Source: Petralouisia muris | GTDB taxonomy: Bacteria > Bacillota > Clostridia > Lachnospirales > Lachnospiraceae | DNA length: 64,000 bases | Reading direction: 5' to 3' | Assembly: GCF_004793545.1 (NCBI RefSeq) | Contig: NZ_SRYA01000014.1 | Span: forward strand, 1-64,000 | Shown here: positions 44,828 through 54,094 of the stretch, piece by piece | Layout of the letters: every line of letters begins with the position of its first letter | How positions within the stretch are numbered: the first letter of the stretch is position 1 | The notes under the pieces: generated by a model | Seen by the model: the letters and a program-made list of their open reading frames with translations, nothing else | Told to the model about the DNA's origin: nothing | The model's database searches: none | Position numbers and translations under genes: made by a program

Positions 44828-47800
44828 ATGCTAAAGTTGCGAAAGCCTTTTTTTCAGAACATACAGCTTCATATCGGACAGGATCTGCTACAGAAATTAT
44901 GGGATAAATACGTTCAATCTTCCGCGCCGGAATACGAAAAGATTCAGTTCGTTTATCTGAACAGAGAAACCGGACAGGAAGAAGAACAGGCCAGACAGAT
45001 ACAGATTTTCGTCAGTTTTTTACTGAAAAACAAAATGCTGCAGATGGGAACGGAGAAATATCCGTCTTCTCTGGCTTTTGGAATCCGGCGGATGGAAACC
45101 AGCCTGCGCCGGGTGGAAAAATATTGCCTTACTCAGTTAAAAGGCAGAAATTATACCATGTTTCGGAATATGAACCGTTATATGAAGCTGCTGGAACAGG
45201 AAAAAAAGGAGCGCAGACGCTATGAGGGCTGGCAGAAGGAGCATCAGGAAATTGAAAAACGATGGGAAGAATACCGTCTGCTTTCTCTTTTTTCCGTACA
45301 GGTCAGAGAATTTTTGGAAAAGTATTCTTCCCCAACAGCCGGGATGACAGAAAGGGAGCTGCTTGCTTCTCTGTCTGAAACAGAATACCACAAATTGGTG
45401 GAAACTTCTGTCTGGGAGAAGCGTGAAGAATTAATCGCTTATCTGAAAACCTGTGACGAAGTACAGTGTCAGCGAATGGTGGAGCGACTGAAAGAAGAAA
45501 CAACCCTTTGCAGGAACCTTCTCAGGAAAGCAGGACTGCCGGAGGCGGGAAGAAAGGAAAAAAGCCTGTCGGAAGAAAGGGAATCCCAGGAAAGAACTAC
45601 CAGGGAAAGGTTTACAAAATTAAAATTTGCAGGGAAAAAATATGCAAAACTAAAAGGCGGAAGGTCAGAAGTACCGGAAAAACCAGAGCAGGAAGAATCT
45701 GCGTTATGGAAGATTTTGAAGACTGTGGAGGGAAAGTTGGCAGGCGAAAAGCTGTCTGATATGGCGAAATTGTTTGAGCGAAGGGAATTCCTGTTGTTTT
45801 ACCAGCAGGTGGTGGAGCCGGAACAGGAAGACAGTACGATAACAGTCTGGAAGAAAAGCCGTGAAGAAATGCTCTCTTATCTGGAAAGTATAACTTCCAG
45901 GATGGTGAAGGGAGGGGATTCAGTAACGCCTGACATACCGGAAGCGGGGTTTTTGCAGCAGGTGCGGGAACAGCTTGACATTTTTTTCCCGGAGCAGCGG
46001 CTGCAGCTGGAACAAAAACAGATGCTGGAGTGGAACAGAAATTTCCGGGAACAAATTTCTTCTATGATAAAGGAAGAACCCTTTACAGTTCTTGCAGATG
46101 TGGCGGAGAATTGGGAGGAACCATCTCAGCTGGTTCAAAAGCTGGAACAGACTGTACAATTGTGGAAGGAACAGCTCAGGCAGCGGGAAGAACAGGTTTT
46201 TGAGAAATACCGGGAACAATACCAGGAGGTATTGCAGAAAGAATTTCTGCAGAGACGAATTTTGCAGAATAATGTAACGAAGAAAGAAATTCCAGAGAAA
46301 GAAACCGGTGAAATTTCCCATCAAGATCATACAGAACATTTCATGGAAATGGTTTTCCAGACCTGGTATCGAGAAAGAGCCGGGCAGGAAGATATGACGG
46401 AAGATGAGATTCAGAATATCTGCAGGTGGAGCCGAATGCTTCTGGAAACATCCGGTTATATGGATTCCATCGGGGAACCGGAGTATGAGGAAGAACTGGA
46501 ATACCTGATGGAACAGGTCAGCCGCAGAATGGACAGCTGGGAAATATACGGAGAAACTGAATTATTGCTTCGAAGTGGCCGTCAGCTAAAAGAAGCGGAA
46601 CGAGAAGAAACCGGGAGAATGCTGGATTATATCCGTGAACTGGAAGGGGAGCGGAGAGAAGAATTTGTCAGCAGGCTGGCGGATGCAGTATTGCTCTGGC
46701 ATCAGACAAATATTGTCCGGGAAATTATAGAAGAGCAGCAGGGAAGAATTGTGGAAAAACAGAAGACGAATTCCCTTGCTGAAAGGCAGGATCAGGAGAA
46801 AAAGACAGAGGGAATGTCAGAGTTTCCTTTTCATGATTTACAGTTTCTGCAATCGGAAGAAACAGGTGCGGCAGGCGTACCTTACCGGGAATTGTGGGAA
46901 TGGGGTGAATCTCTGTTATTTCATCCGGAACAGGGACAGGAATGGGAGAATGGTGACATTCTGCCTGGACAATGGCAGAATGAACGTTTTCTTTCTCAGA
47001 ATGAGAGTCAGGAAGATTTGCAGATTCAGCTCATACGTCATCAGATAGAAGGGGCAAAAGACAAAAACAGCCTGCAGCAATTGATGGTGCAGATGAATCA
47101 CCAGACAGAAGACAGGTTTCATCTTGTATACGCGGACAGCCAGCTTGATATGGTTCCAATTCAGAATCTGTTGCGCCATATTCGGACTCTGGATGAAAAA
47201 CAGTATGGAATTCTGGTAAAAGAACTGTCCAGGATTACAGAGATTCAGTGGGCCATGTATGGGGAACAGACTGGAGAACAGACAGTTCTTTCGATGGAAA
47301 AATATGATCCAGAGATTTCGCTGGAGCATAAACAGGAAGCAGCGCCATATAAGATGTCTGTTCCGTTTGAGGGGAAATCAGAAGAAAAGCAAAGCCTGCC
47401 AGAGAAGGCACAAAACCTGCCGGATCTGGAAAAAACCAAAACAGTCAGATATTCTGGGAGCGATGCATATCCTGGACTGATCTTTTATATTCAGGGATAT
47501 GAAAGGCAGCGTCGTCTGCGGATGCAGGAGTATACCAATAATATTCTGTTTTTGGATGAGAGAGGGGAAGAACATCTGCTTTTGAATAATAGTTCTGCCG
47601 GCATACACAACAGGAGTGAAGGAATGGAGGATGAGAGAGGGGAAGAACATCTGCTTTTGAATAATAGTTCTGTCAGCATACACAACAGGAGTGAAGGAAT
47701 AGAGCAGGTTTCGGAGCCTGTGCCAGAGCATGAACCTGTGATACAGAACAGGAATTTTTGGGGCTATGGCCGGGAACTGGATAGTCAGTTTATGACGAAA

Positions 47801-48058
47801 CTTACATATTCCACGGAGAAAAATCACATATCGGATCAGGAACAGCGCTGGGCAAAAACACGCATGCAGCAGGAAACCATGCAGATAAAATCGGCTCAGG
47901 CTCAGTTAGATCAGAAGCTGAAAGAAGTGGAAGCGGAACTTAAAAAAGTGGAAAACGCCGCCCAGGCAAAAGAGGATGTCAGGGCATTTGCAGAGCAGGT
48001 GAAAAAGCATCTTTACGAGGAACTCCATGTGGAGAAGCTGCGCAGGGGACTGGTTTAA
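44828..48058 (+). CDS. Large helical CIS protein, possible tape measure
   Basis: This 1076-residue protein is rich in Glu, Gln, Arg and Lys and appears almost entirely alpha-helical, with long coiled-coil-like stretches (for example residues 100-135 and near the C-terminus 1005-1060). There are no membrane spans, signal peptide or known domains. Its position, after the tube genes and before the LysM/hub genes, is where contractile phages keep the tape measure that sets tube length. A 75-bp tandem duplication (47555-47704) adds 25 residues near residue 910. It may instead be a structural chaperone; no family is recognised. The usual eCIS tape measure sits later, so the role is inference. Confidence 0.7.
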   Translation: MLKLRKPFFQNIQLHIGQDLLQKLWDKYVQSSAPEYEKIQFVYLNRETGQEEEQARQIQIFVSFLLKNKMLQMGTEKYPSSLAFGIRRMETSLRRVEKYCLTQLKGRNYTMFRNMNRYMKLLEQEKKERRRYEGWQKEHQEIEKRWEEYRLLSLFSVQVREFLEKYSSPTAGMTERELLASLSETEYHKLVETSVWEKREELIAYLKTCDEVQCQRMVERLKEETTLCRNLLRKAGLPEAGRKEKSLSEERESQERTTRERFTKLKFAGKKYAKLKGGRSEVPEKPEQEESALWKILKTVEGKLAGEKLSDMAKLFERREFLLFYQQVVEPEQEDSTITVWKKSREEMLSYLESITSRMVKGGDSVTPDIPEAGFLQQVREQLDIFFPEQRLQLEQKQMLEWNRNFREQISSMIKEEPFTVLADVAENWEEPSQLVQKLEQTVQLWKEQLRQREEQVFEKYREQYQEVLQKEFLQRRILQNNVTKKEIPEKETGEISHQDHTEHFMEMVFQTWYRERAGQEDMTEDEIQNICRWSRMLLETSGYMDSIGEPEYEEELEYLMEQVSRRMDSWEIYGETELLLRSGRQLKEAEREETGRMLDYIRELEGERREEFVSRLADAVLLWHQTNIVREIIEEQQGRIVEKQKTNSLAERQDQEKKTEGMSEFPFHDLQFLQSEETGAAGVPYRELWEWGESLLFHPEQGQEWENGDILPGQWQNERFLSQNESQEDLQIQLIRHQIEGAKDKNSLQQLMVQMNHQTEDRFHLVYADSQLDMVPIQNLLRHIRTLDEKQYGILVKELSRITEIQWAMYGEQTGEQTVLSMEKYDPEISLEHKQEAAPYKMSVPFEGKSEEKQSLPEKAQNLPDLEKTKTVRYSGSDAYPGLIFYIQGYERQRRLRMQEYTNNILFLDERGEEHLLLNNSSAGIHNRSEGMEDERGEEHLLLNNSSVSIHNRSEGIEQVSEPVPEHEPVIQNRNFWGYGRELDSQFMTKLTYSTEKNHISDQEQRWAKTRMQQETMQIKSAQAQLDQKLKEVEAELKKVENAAQAKEDVRAFAEQVKKHLYEELHVEKLRRGLV
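47555..47704 (+). repeat. 75-bp tandem duplication inside the large helical protein
   Basis: Two adjacent copies (47555-47629 and 47630-47704) each encode 25 residues starting DERGEEHLLLNNSS. They differ at only about three bases, so the duplication is recent and keeps the reading frame. Confidence 0.9.
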
Positions 48059-48099
48059 TGCAATGACCTTGTACAGGAAGTGGGAAAGGAGGAATTTCT

Positions 48100-48765
48100 T
48101 TGGGGCTTACAAAGGCAAAACTGGAAATTGAAAAAGAAATTGGAGTGGATATTATTAATGTGCTGTTTAACCCTTCGGAATACCAGCTTACAGACAGTGC
48201 AAATTATTCAGAAAAGAAGGTACCCGGTCTGGATGGACCTCTGTTCCAGTATATTTCCGGAGAGGCCACAGAGCTGTCTTTAAACCTTTTTCTGGATACT
48301 TATGTACCAAAGCAGCCGACATCACTGATTTCTTTTGGCACTCCGCCGACATCCACGGATGTTTCGGCTATTACGAAACGGATTGCAAATGCAACTTCCA
48401 TTGATGGAAGCCTGCACCGTCCTCCGGAAGTTACATTCCGGTGGGGTTCTCTGAATTTCAGAGGGATTGTCACAAGATTCAACCATACTTATACCATGTT
48501 TACAGAAAGTGGTATGCCAGTGCGGGCAAAAGTCAGCCTGACCTTTAAATCTTTGATATCACCGAATGACAAGCGCAGGGCGTCTCCTTTTGAATCTCCG
48601 GACCGCACCAAATACCGTACCATTCGTCAGGGAATCGGTCTGTGGGATATTGCCAGTATGGAATATGGAGATCCGGATATGTGGAAAATGATAGCCAGAG
48701 AAAACGGAATTCTGAATCCACTGGACGTCAGGCCGGGACAGGTGGTAAAACTCCCGGCTCTTTGA
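48100..48765 (+). CDS. LysM-domain baseplate protein
   Basis: This 221-residue protein is Afp7-like. It uses a TTG start at 48100, with a perfect AAAGGAGG seven bases upstream. The N-terminal part has the beta-rich core common to this family (VDIINVLFNPSEYQL). The C-terminal 45 residues are a LysM-like motif, with LWDIASMEYGDPDMWKMI and PGQVVKLPAL. In contractile tails LysM-type proteins join tube and hub. It directly precedes the gpD-like hub gene by 13 bases. Confidence 0.85.
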   Translation: MGLTKAKLEIEKEIGVDIINVLFNPSEYQLTDSANYSEKKVPGLDGPLFQYISGEATELSLNLFLDTYVPKQPTSLISFGTPPTSTDVSAITKRIANATSIDGSLHRPPEVTFRWGSLNFRGIVTRFNHTYTMFTESGMPVRAKVSLTFKSLISPNDKRRASPFESPDRTKYRTIRQGIGLWDIASMEYGDPDMWKMIARENGILNPLDVRPGQVVKLPAL

Positions 48766-48778
48766 AAGGAGACAGATT

Positions 48779-49840
48779 ATGGCAACCATTACAATGGCCA
48801 GTCTGGCGATGAAATATAAAGATTTCAGGGTGCCTGCGCTGAAGGTTAAAAGCGGCGGTTTTGACCTGATTGGGGAATCTGACTATGCAGTGGAATCTGT
48901 GGAGGTAACTCTTTCCCAGACTGCAGCCAGTGCGGCGGTAATCAAGCTGACAAATGTGTATGACCTGGAAACCCGTAGCTTTCGGAGTGATGTCAGTTCT
49001 GATTTTATTCTGGGGGAACTGGTGGAAGTGGAAATGGGGTACGGTTCTTCTCTGACCTCTCTGTTTTATGGATATGTGGATGAGATTACCTACGAGCTTT
49101 CCGAAAATCCTTCCATTCGGGTGACAGCAGTGGACGTGCGGAGGATGATGATGGGGAGCAAAAAGAGCAATATTTCTCATCAGGTCAAAAGTTATTCCGA
49201 CGCGTTTAATGAAGTGATAAAAAAATACAAACCGGCTTATAAGTCAAAGAATGTGGATGTGACCGATAAGCTGGAAACGGACTGCATTCTCCAGAATGGC
49301 AGCGATTATGAATTTATCAAAGAGGAGCTATGTAAAAAAGCGAACCGGGATTTTTTTGTGCACGCGGGAAACGTTTATTTTAAGGAGATCACTGCGGAAT
49401 TGTTTTATACGGTAGAGCTGGAATGGGCAAAGGATATTATTTCCTTTCAGCGGAGAGCGTCTTTTCAGGACTTGGTGATAAAGATTATGGGACAGGATGT
49501 GGATAAGAAAGAAGAAGTTACAGCAGAGGTAAAGGTAAAGGCAGACGATAAGCAGAAATCCCTGGTGCAGAGTGAGAAAACAGAAATGAACGCCAGCGTG
49601 GAGGATAACAATGATGCGAAAAAAATTGCGGATCATAAGGCAGACGAGGAAAAAAAGCAGGCCAGACAGGCCAGCGGAGTGTGTATTGGAATCCCTGAAA
49701 TTCAGGCGGGCGGACGGGTGAAAATCAAAGACGGAGACGCCGAACTGATTGATGGCACATATGATATCATGGAGGCCAAGCATATCTTTAGCGGGGATGG
49801 CTATCAGACGTCTTTTGAAGTGGGAGGCTGGAAACGTTGA
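48779..49840 (+). CDS. gpD/VgrG-N-like hub protein
   Basis: This 353-residue protein resembles the late control D protein of phages, equivalent to the N-terminal part of VgrG or Afp8. Features are VESVEVTLSQTAASAAVI near residue 40, VEMGYGS and the DEITYEL repeat near 105. A charged linker of about 45 residues (270-310) links to a final domain, whose GRVKIKDGDAELIDGTY lies near 320. The trimer forms the channel hub that links tube and spike. It overlaps the spike gene by four bases at a TTG start. Confidence 0.85.
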   Translation: MATITMASLAMKYKDFRVPALKVKSGGFDLIGESDYAVESVEVTLSQTAASAAVIKLTNVYDLETRSFRSDVSSDFILGELVEVEMGYGSSLTSLFYGYVDEITYELSENPSIRVTAVDVRRMMMGSKKSNISHQVKSYSDAFNEVIKKYKPAYKSKNVDVTDKLETDCILQNGSDYEFIKEELCKKANRDFFVHAGNVYFKEITAELFYTVELEWAKDIISFQRRASFQDLVIKIMGQDVDKKEEVTAEVKVKADDKQKSLVQSEKTEMNASVEDNNDAKKIADHKADEEKKQARQASGVCIGIPEIQAGGRVKIKDGDAELIDGTYDIMEAKHIFSGDGYQTSFEVGGWKR

Positions 49841-50616
49841 ATTTTTATGACGAACTGTTGTCAGATAAAAAAAAAGACAAGACATATCCTGAGGTCACTG
49901 CGCCGGGACTTTTGAATGCCATTGTGAAAGACATCTGGGATGAAAACCACAAGGGCATGATAAAAGTGGAATATCTGATGGGTGAGAAAGACAAAAAAAC
50001 TTCTGACTGGGTAAGAGTCATGACAGGTTATGGCGGAGACGGATTTGGCAATTACTGGCTGCCGGAAATCGGTACAGAGGTGCTGGTGGGCTTTATCCAT
50101 GGAAACATGAATATGCCGGTAGTGTTGGGGTGTCTGTGGAATGGGAAAGACAAGCTGCCGGAAGAGGCAGCCAGTGAGAAGAACGAGACAAAGACTGTTA
50201 TGACAAAAGGCGGACATAAGATTACCTTTATCGAGACAGAAGGTAAGGAAAAAATTACGGTAAACACCCCAAAAGGACTGGAGATTCTGCTGGATGATGA
50301 AAATGAAACCATTCAGATACAGGATAAGGGGAAAGAAAACAGTCTGGCGCTGGACTGCAAAAACGGCGCCATGGCATTGAAGGCAAAACAGGAAATTTCC
50401 CTTACCGTAGGAACAAAAGAGACGCTGAAAGCAGATTCCAATGGAGTTAAGATTATCGGCGGCACCATTCAGCTAGAAGCCCAGCAGAGCCTGAAAATGA
50501 AGGGCCAGAGTACATCTGTAGAAGGAACCAGTATAAAAGTAAAAGCCGATGGAGAACTGGGACTGCAGGCTTCGGGAATGGCTCAGCTCAAGGGAAGCAT
50601 GGTGAAGATAAATTAA
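49837..50616 (+). CDS. Spike protein (gp5/VgrG-like)
   Basis: This 259-residue protein starts with a TTG overlapping the hub's stop (TTGA), with GGGAGG nearby. The OB-fold gp5 domain carries VRVMTGYGGDGFGNYW, LPEIGTEVLVGFIHGN and PVVLGCLWN near residues 50-105. A long beta-helix follows from about 125, with repeats such as VKIIGGTIQLEAQQ, and forms the needle tip. There is no lysozyme domain. In CIS, this trimer is tipped by the PAAR protein. Confidence 0.88.
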   Translation: MNFYDELLSDKKKDKTYPEVTAPGLLNAIVKDIWDENHKGMIKVEYLMGEKDKKTSDWVRVMTGYGGDGFGNYWLPEIGTEVLVGFIHGNMNMPVVLGCLWNGKDKLPEEAASEKNETKTVMTKGGHKITFIETEGKEKITVNTPKGLEILLDDENETIQIQDKGKENSLALDCKNGAMALKAKQEISLTVGTKETLKADSNGVKIIGGTIQLEAQQSLKMKGQSTSVEGTSIKVKADGELGLQASGMAQLKGSMVKIN

Positions 50617-50671
50617 TAATTGCCTTGAGAACAGTTGAGAGGGAACCTTGAGAGTATAAGAGGAGGAGACC

Positions 50672-51085
50672 ATGGATCAGAGAAACGGAGTAAAAGCATT
50701 TCTTGGAACAGGCTGGAAATTTCCCGTTGAAATTGACGGAGCCACCGGACGGATTAAAATGTCTTCTAACGAAGACAGTATCAGGGAATCTGTGCGGATT
50801 ATCATAGGAACCAGACCAGGAGAACTGCCCATGCATCCGGAATTCGGATGCAGAATCCGGGACTATACCTTTGAATCAGCAGATTATACCACCCTGTATT
50901 CCATGAAAACGGAGGTGGAACACGCTTTAATCCGCTGGGAACCGCGGATTACAGATATACAGGCGGAAGTCAGCGACGAACAGATTGATCAGGGGCTTCT
51001 GATGATTTATGTCAGTTATGTAATCCGTTCCACCAACAGCCAGTATAATCTGGTGTACCCTTTCTATATCAATGAGGGAGAATGA
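50672..51085 (+). CDS. Baseplate wedge protein (gp25-like)
   Basis: This 137-residue protein belongs to the GPW/gp25 family. Landmarks are GTGWKFPVEID and the conserved IIIGTRPGELPMHPEFGC near residue 45. These small proteins nucleate sheath assembly in phages, T6SS and eCIS. GGAGGAG is five bases before the start, 55 bases after the spike gene. Confidence 0.9.
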   Translation: MDQRNGVKAFLGTGWKFPVEIDGATGRIKMSSNEDSIRESVRIIIGTRPGELPMHPEFGCRIRDYTFESADYTTLYSMKTEVEHALIRWEPRITDIQAEVSDEQIDQGLLMIYVSYVIRSTNSQYNLVYPFYINEGE

Positions 51086-51124
51086 AAACCGGAATCAGAG
51101 ATTTGAAATAAGAGAGGAACAGCC

Positions 51125-54055
51125 ATGAATATTCCCCAAATAGAGAAAATGTCCAAAGAGGACATCATCAGCTATATGAGAAAATGTGCAAAGCAGTATG
51201 TTCCGGAGTGGAGATATGATGAGGAACAACCGGACGCCGGAACTGCTCTGATATCCATATTTGCTGATATGATGTATGACAATATTAAAAAATTTAATAT
51301 GTCCGCAGCAGGAGATTTGTTCTCTTTTTTTGACGGAGTGAATGCAAGACTTCTGCCTGCCAGTCCGGCAGAAGGATTTGTGGTGTTCGGGCTGCCGGAA
51401 GGGTATTTTGGTGAATCAGAAGTTTCCTTTGGCACCAGGCTGCTGGCAGAATCAGAGGGAGAGCAGCTTGTGTTTGAAACTCAGGAGGAAGTACTGGTCC
51501 GCCCCATGGAGCTGGAACGGATCTTTCTGGCAGACCCCGGAGGAGATGGGATTTATGAGCTGTTTCACAGACAGCGTGATGCTGTGCCCTCCTTTTTTCT
51601 GTTTCAAAATGGGGAAGAAAACCTTCAGCGTCATCTGATGTTTTTCTGTTTTGGTCAGGAGCTTGCAATTTCAACCCATGCAGACGCCCGGCTTTCCCTT
51701 ATTCCTGTCAGGAAGGGAAAGGAAGACAGTTTTGGAGAAGCTCTCTGCGATTCGTCGCGTATACGTTTTTATTATGGTATTGGAGAGGAAGAAGGATATC
51801 GTAATATTACGGATTATACATATGAGGACGGAAAACTTTGTTTTCAGATTCCCGGTGGGGCTCATGGGCTTGCTCCGATGGAATCATTTTCTTCCATGTA
51901 TGTGATTTATGCGGAAATACTGGATGCAGATTTTTTCTCCGAAATTTATCTGAAAGAAATGTCTCTGGGCACGGAATGCCTGAGGCAGAGACCAGAATTT
52001 ATCCATGTAAACGGGACGGATCAGGAAGTTGAAGAATTTCTCGCCTTTGGGGAGCATCCGTCTGTTTATGATGAATTTTACATAGGAAGCGGAGAAATAT
52101 TCGGAAAACCGGGAGCCCATATCCGGATGGAGTTTGATCTTGATTTTGTTAAGATTCCCATAGAGGAAATTGCGTCCGGTGTGAAAATAGCCTGGAAACG
52201 GATTATGCGGAAGCAGGAATTTGTGCCGGAAGAAGAGTATGATATCACGATACGGGAGGTTATATGGGAATATTACAATGGATTTGGATGGAAACGCCTT
52301 GGAGTGTCCAGTCAGTATGGAAATATTTTTACAGCCGGTGAGGGACTGCGAGGGGTACGCAGACAGATGGAATTCACCTGCCCGTCAGATATCTGCCGTG
52401 TACTGGTGAATTCAGCGGAAAATTACTGTATTCGTGCCAGAATCATTCGCATGAACAATGCCTTTAAAACAAAGGGCGCCTATGTGGCTCCTGTGGCCGG
52501 AAATTTTTCCCTGAGTTACAGCTATCTGGAAGCGCCCCTTTATCCGAAAGCCATGTTTCAGCAGAACAATATGGAACTGACAGAGTATCAGACAGAGGAT
52601 ATGCAGAAAAAAGGGTTTGCGGTTCCGGCATGCAAAGCAAGAACAGAAGAACAGAAAACATGCTATTTTGGTTTTGGACAGCCGCCTGCCGGAGGCCCGC
52701 TGAAACTGCTGTTTGTCATGCATGATACACTGCAGAATCATTGGTCGGGACTGAAATGGGAATACCTGTCCACAGAAGGATGGAAAGAAATGCATCCTGC
52801 TGACAGTACGGAAGGATTTGCCCATACAGGGCTGATTTCCTGGTATGGGCGTAGTGATATTTGCCAGGAGCTGTTGTTTGGAGAAAACCTGTTCTGGATT
52901 CGGCTCAGTGACAGAAATGGGCGGAAACTGGATGAAACTCCGGGAAACTGTCCCAAAATCGAAGGAATTTATCCTAATGCAACTACAGTGGTGGGGATTG
53001 AGACAGTAGAGGAAATCTTTGGTATGGAACCTCGTATGGAGGAAAAACAGATACAGCTCTCTTATGGAGACATTTCCCGGCTGGAGGTTCATGTTCTGGG
53101 AAAAACAGATTATCGAAATGGCCCCGGACAGAGCCGGGAGCTCTGGACAGAAGTGGAAGAACTGGGGCCGGCCAGCGGCAGCAGAAAGGAATATACTGCA
53201 GATCGATGCAATGGTATTCTGACTTTTCCAAAATATATGAATGCGTCGGGACGCAACGAACAGGGCGAGATTGAAATATATGTAAAATATGGATATTGCC
53301 GGGGAGAAAAGGGTAATGTAAAGGCCGGGGAAATTAGCCGCCTGGACAGGACGGCAGGTTTTATCAACAGTGTATTTAATCCTCTGGATGCAGTATGTGG
53401 TCTTCCGGAAGAAAGTGTAATGGATGCAGTGAGCAGAAATGCCAGTTTGCTGCGTCATGGCAGACGATGTGTCTCAGCAGAGGATTATGAAGATATGGCG
53501 CGGGAGGCGGCGCGGGATATTTGCAGAGTAAAATGTTTTCCAGGCTGCGATGAAACAGGAAGATATCAGCCAGGGGCAGTAACTCTTGTGGTGCTTCCGG
53601 GAAGTTATGGAGAAAGCTGTTACAGTTTTGAGCGAACCAGAAAAAAGATTTACGAACATTTGTTTAACCATATGGATGAAAATATTATAAATCTGGGGCG
53701 GTTTCATATTGTAATGCCGGAACTGATTCGGCTGGATGTGAAGGTAGTCCTGGAGCTGGCTCAGGAAAAGGAAATTTTTGCCGCTACAAAACGGATAAGA
53801 GAAGAACTGGAGCGTTTTCTGGATCCGCTTCATGGAAATTTCTATGGGGATGGATGGGAAATCGGTACTCTGCCGGATAAAAATCAGATTACCCACGCAT
53901 TAAAGCAGGTGGAAGGCGTAAAATATATCAGCCAGCTTACCCTGCGCAAATACCGCAGCGGCAGGTTTGAAGAATATGAAGTCAACGAAGAACGGCTTCT
54001 GCCTTTTTACCGCCTGCCAAAGAGCGGTTTTCACGAAATAGTGGCGGAACCCTGA
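51125..54055 (+). CDS. Baseplate J-like protein 1
   Basis: This 976-residue protein starts with an N-terminal domain containing PEWRYDEEQPDAGTALI, typical of the gp6/J-type putative baseplate assembly proteins of eCIS (Afp11-like). The C-terminal half includes VSAEDYEDMAREAARDI and PGAVTLVVLPG, which recur in the next gene. It forms wedges around the hub. Gram-positive CIS clusters often carry two such large proteins in series. The start has AGAGAGGAAC as its ribosome binding site. Confidence 0.88.
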   Translation: MNIPQIEKMSKEDIISYMRKCAKQYVPEWRYDEEQPDAGTALISIFADMMYDNIKKFNMSAAGDLFSFFDGVNARLLPASPAEGFVVFGLPEGYFGESEVSFGTRLLAESEGEQLVFETQEEVLVRPMELERIFLADPGGDGIYELFHRQRDAVPSFFLFQNGEENLQRHLMFFCFGQELAISTHADARLSLIPVRKGKEDSFGEALCDSSRIRFYYGIGEEEGYRNITDYTYEDGKLCFQIPGGAHGLAPMESFSSMYVIYAEILDADFFSEIYLKEMSLGTECLRQRPEFIHVNGTDQEVEEFLAFGEHPSVYDEFYIGSGEIFGKPGAHIRMEFDLDFVKIPIEEIASGVKIAWKRIMRKQEFVPEEEYDITIREVIWEYYNGFGWKRLGVSSQYGNIFTAGEGLRGVRRQMEFTCPSDICRVLVNSAENYCIRARIIRMNNAFKTKGAYVAPVAGNFSLSYSYLEAPLYPKAMFQQNNMELTEYQTEDMQKKGFAVPACKARTEEQKTCYFGFGQPPAGGPLKLLFVMHDTLQNHWSGLKWEYLSTEGWKEMHPADSTEGFAHTGLISWYGRSDICQELLFGENLFWIRLSDRNGRKLDETPGNCPKIEGIYPNATTVVGIETVEEIFGMEPRMEEKQIQLSYGDISRLEVHVLGKTDYRNGPGQSRELWTEVEELGPASGSRKEYTADRCNGILTFPKYMNASGRNEQGEIEIYVKYGYCRGEKGNVKAGEISRLDRTAGFINSVFNPLDAVCGLPEESVMDAVSRNASLLRHGRRCVSAEDYEDMAREAARDICRVKCFPGCDETGRYQPGAVTLVVLPGSYGESCYSFERTRKKIYEHLFNHMDENIINLGRFHIVMPELIRLDVKVVLELAQEKEIFAATKRIREELERFLDPLHGNFYGDGWEIGTLPDKNQITHALKQVEGVKYISQLTLRKYRSGRFEEYEVNEERLLPFYRLPKSGFHEIVAEP

Positions 54056-54094
54056 GAATGAAAAGACAGAACAGAGGAAAAAGGAGTACAGGCC

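Noticed and set aside
52412-53458. A 348-residue minus-strand reading frame
   Set aside because: It is the antisense of baseplate protein 1, with no ribosome binding site and no protein-like composition.
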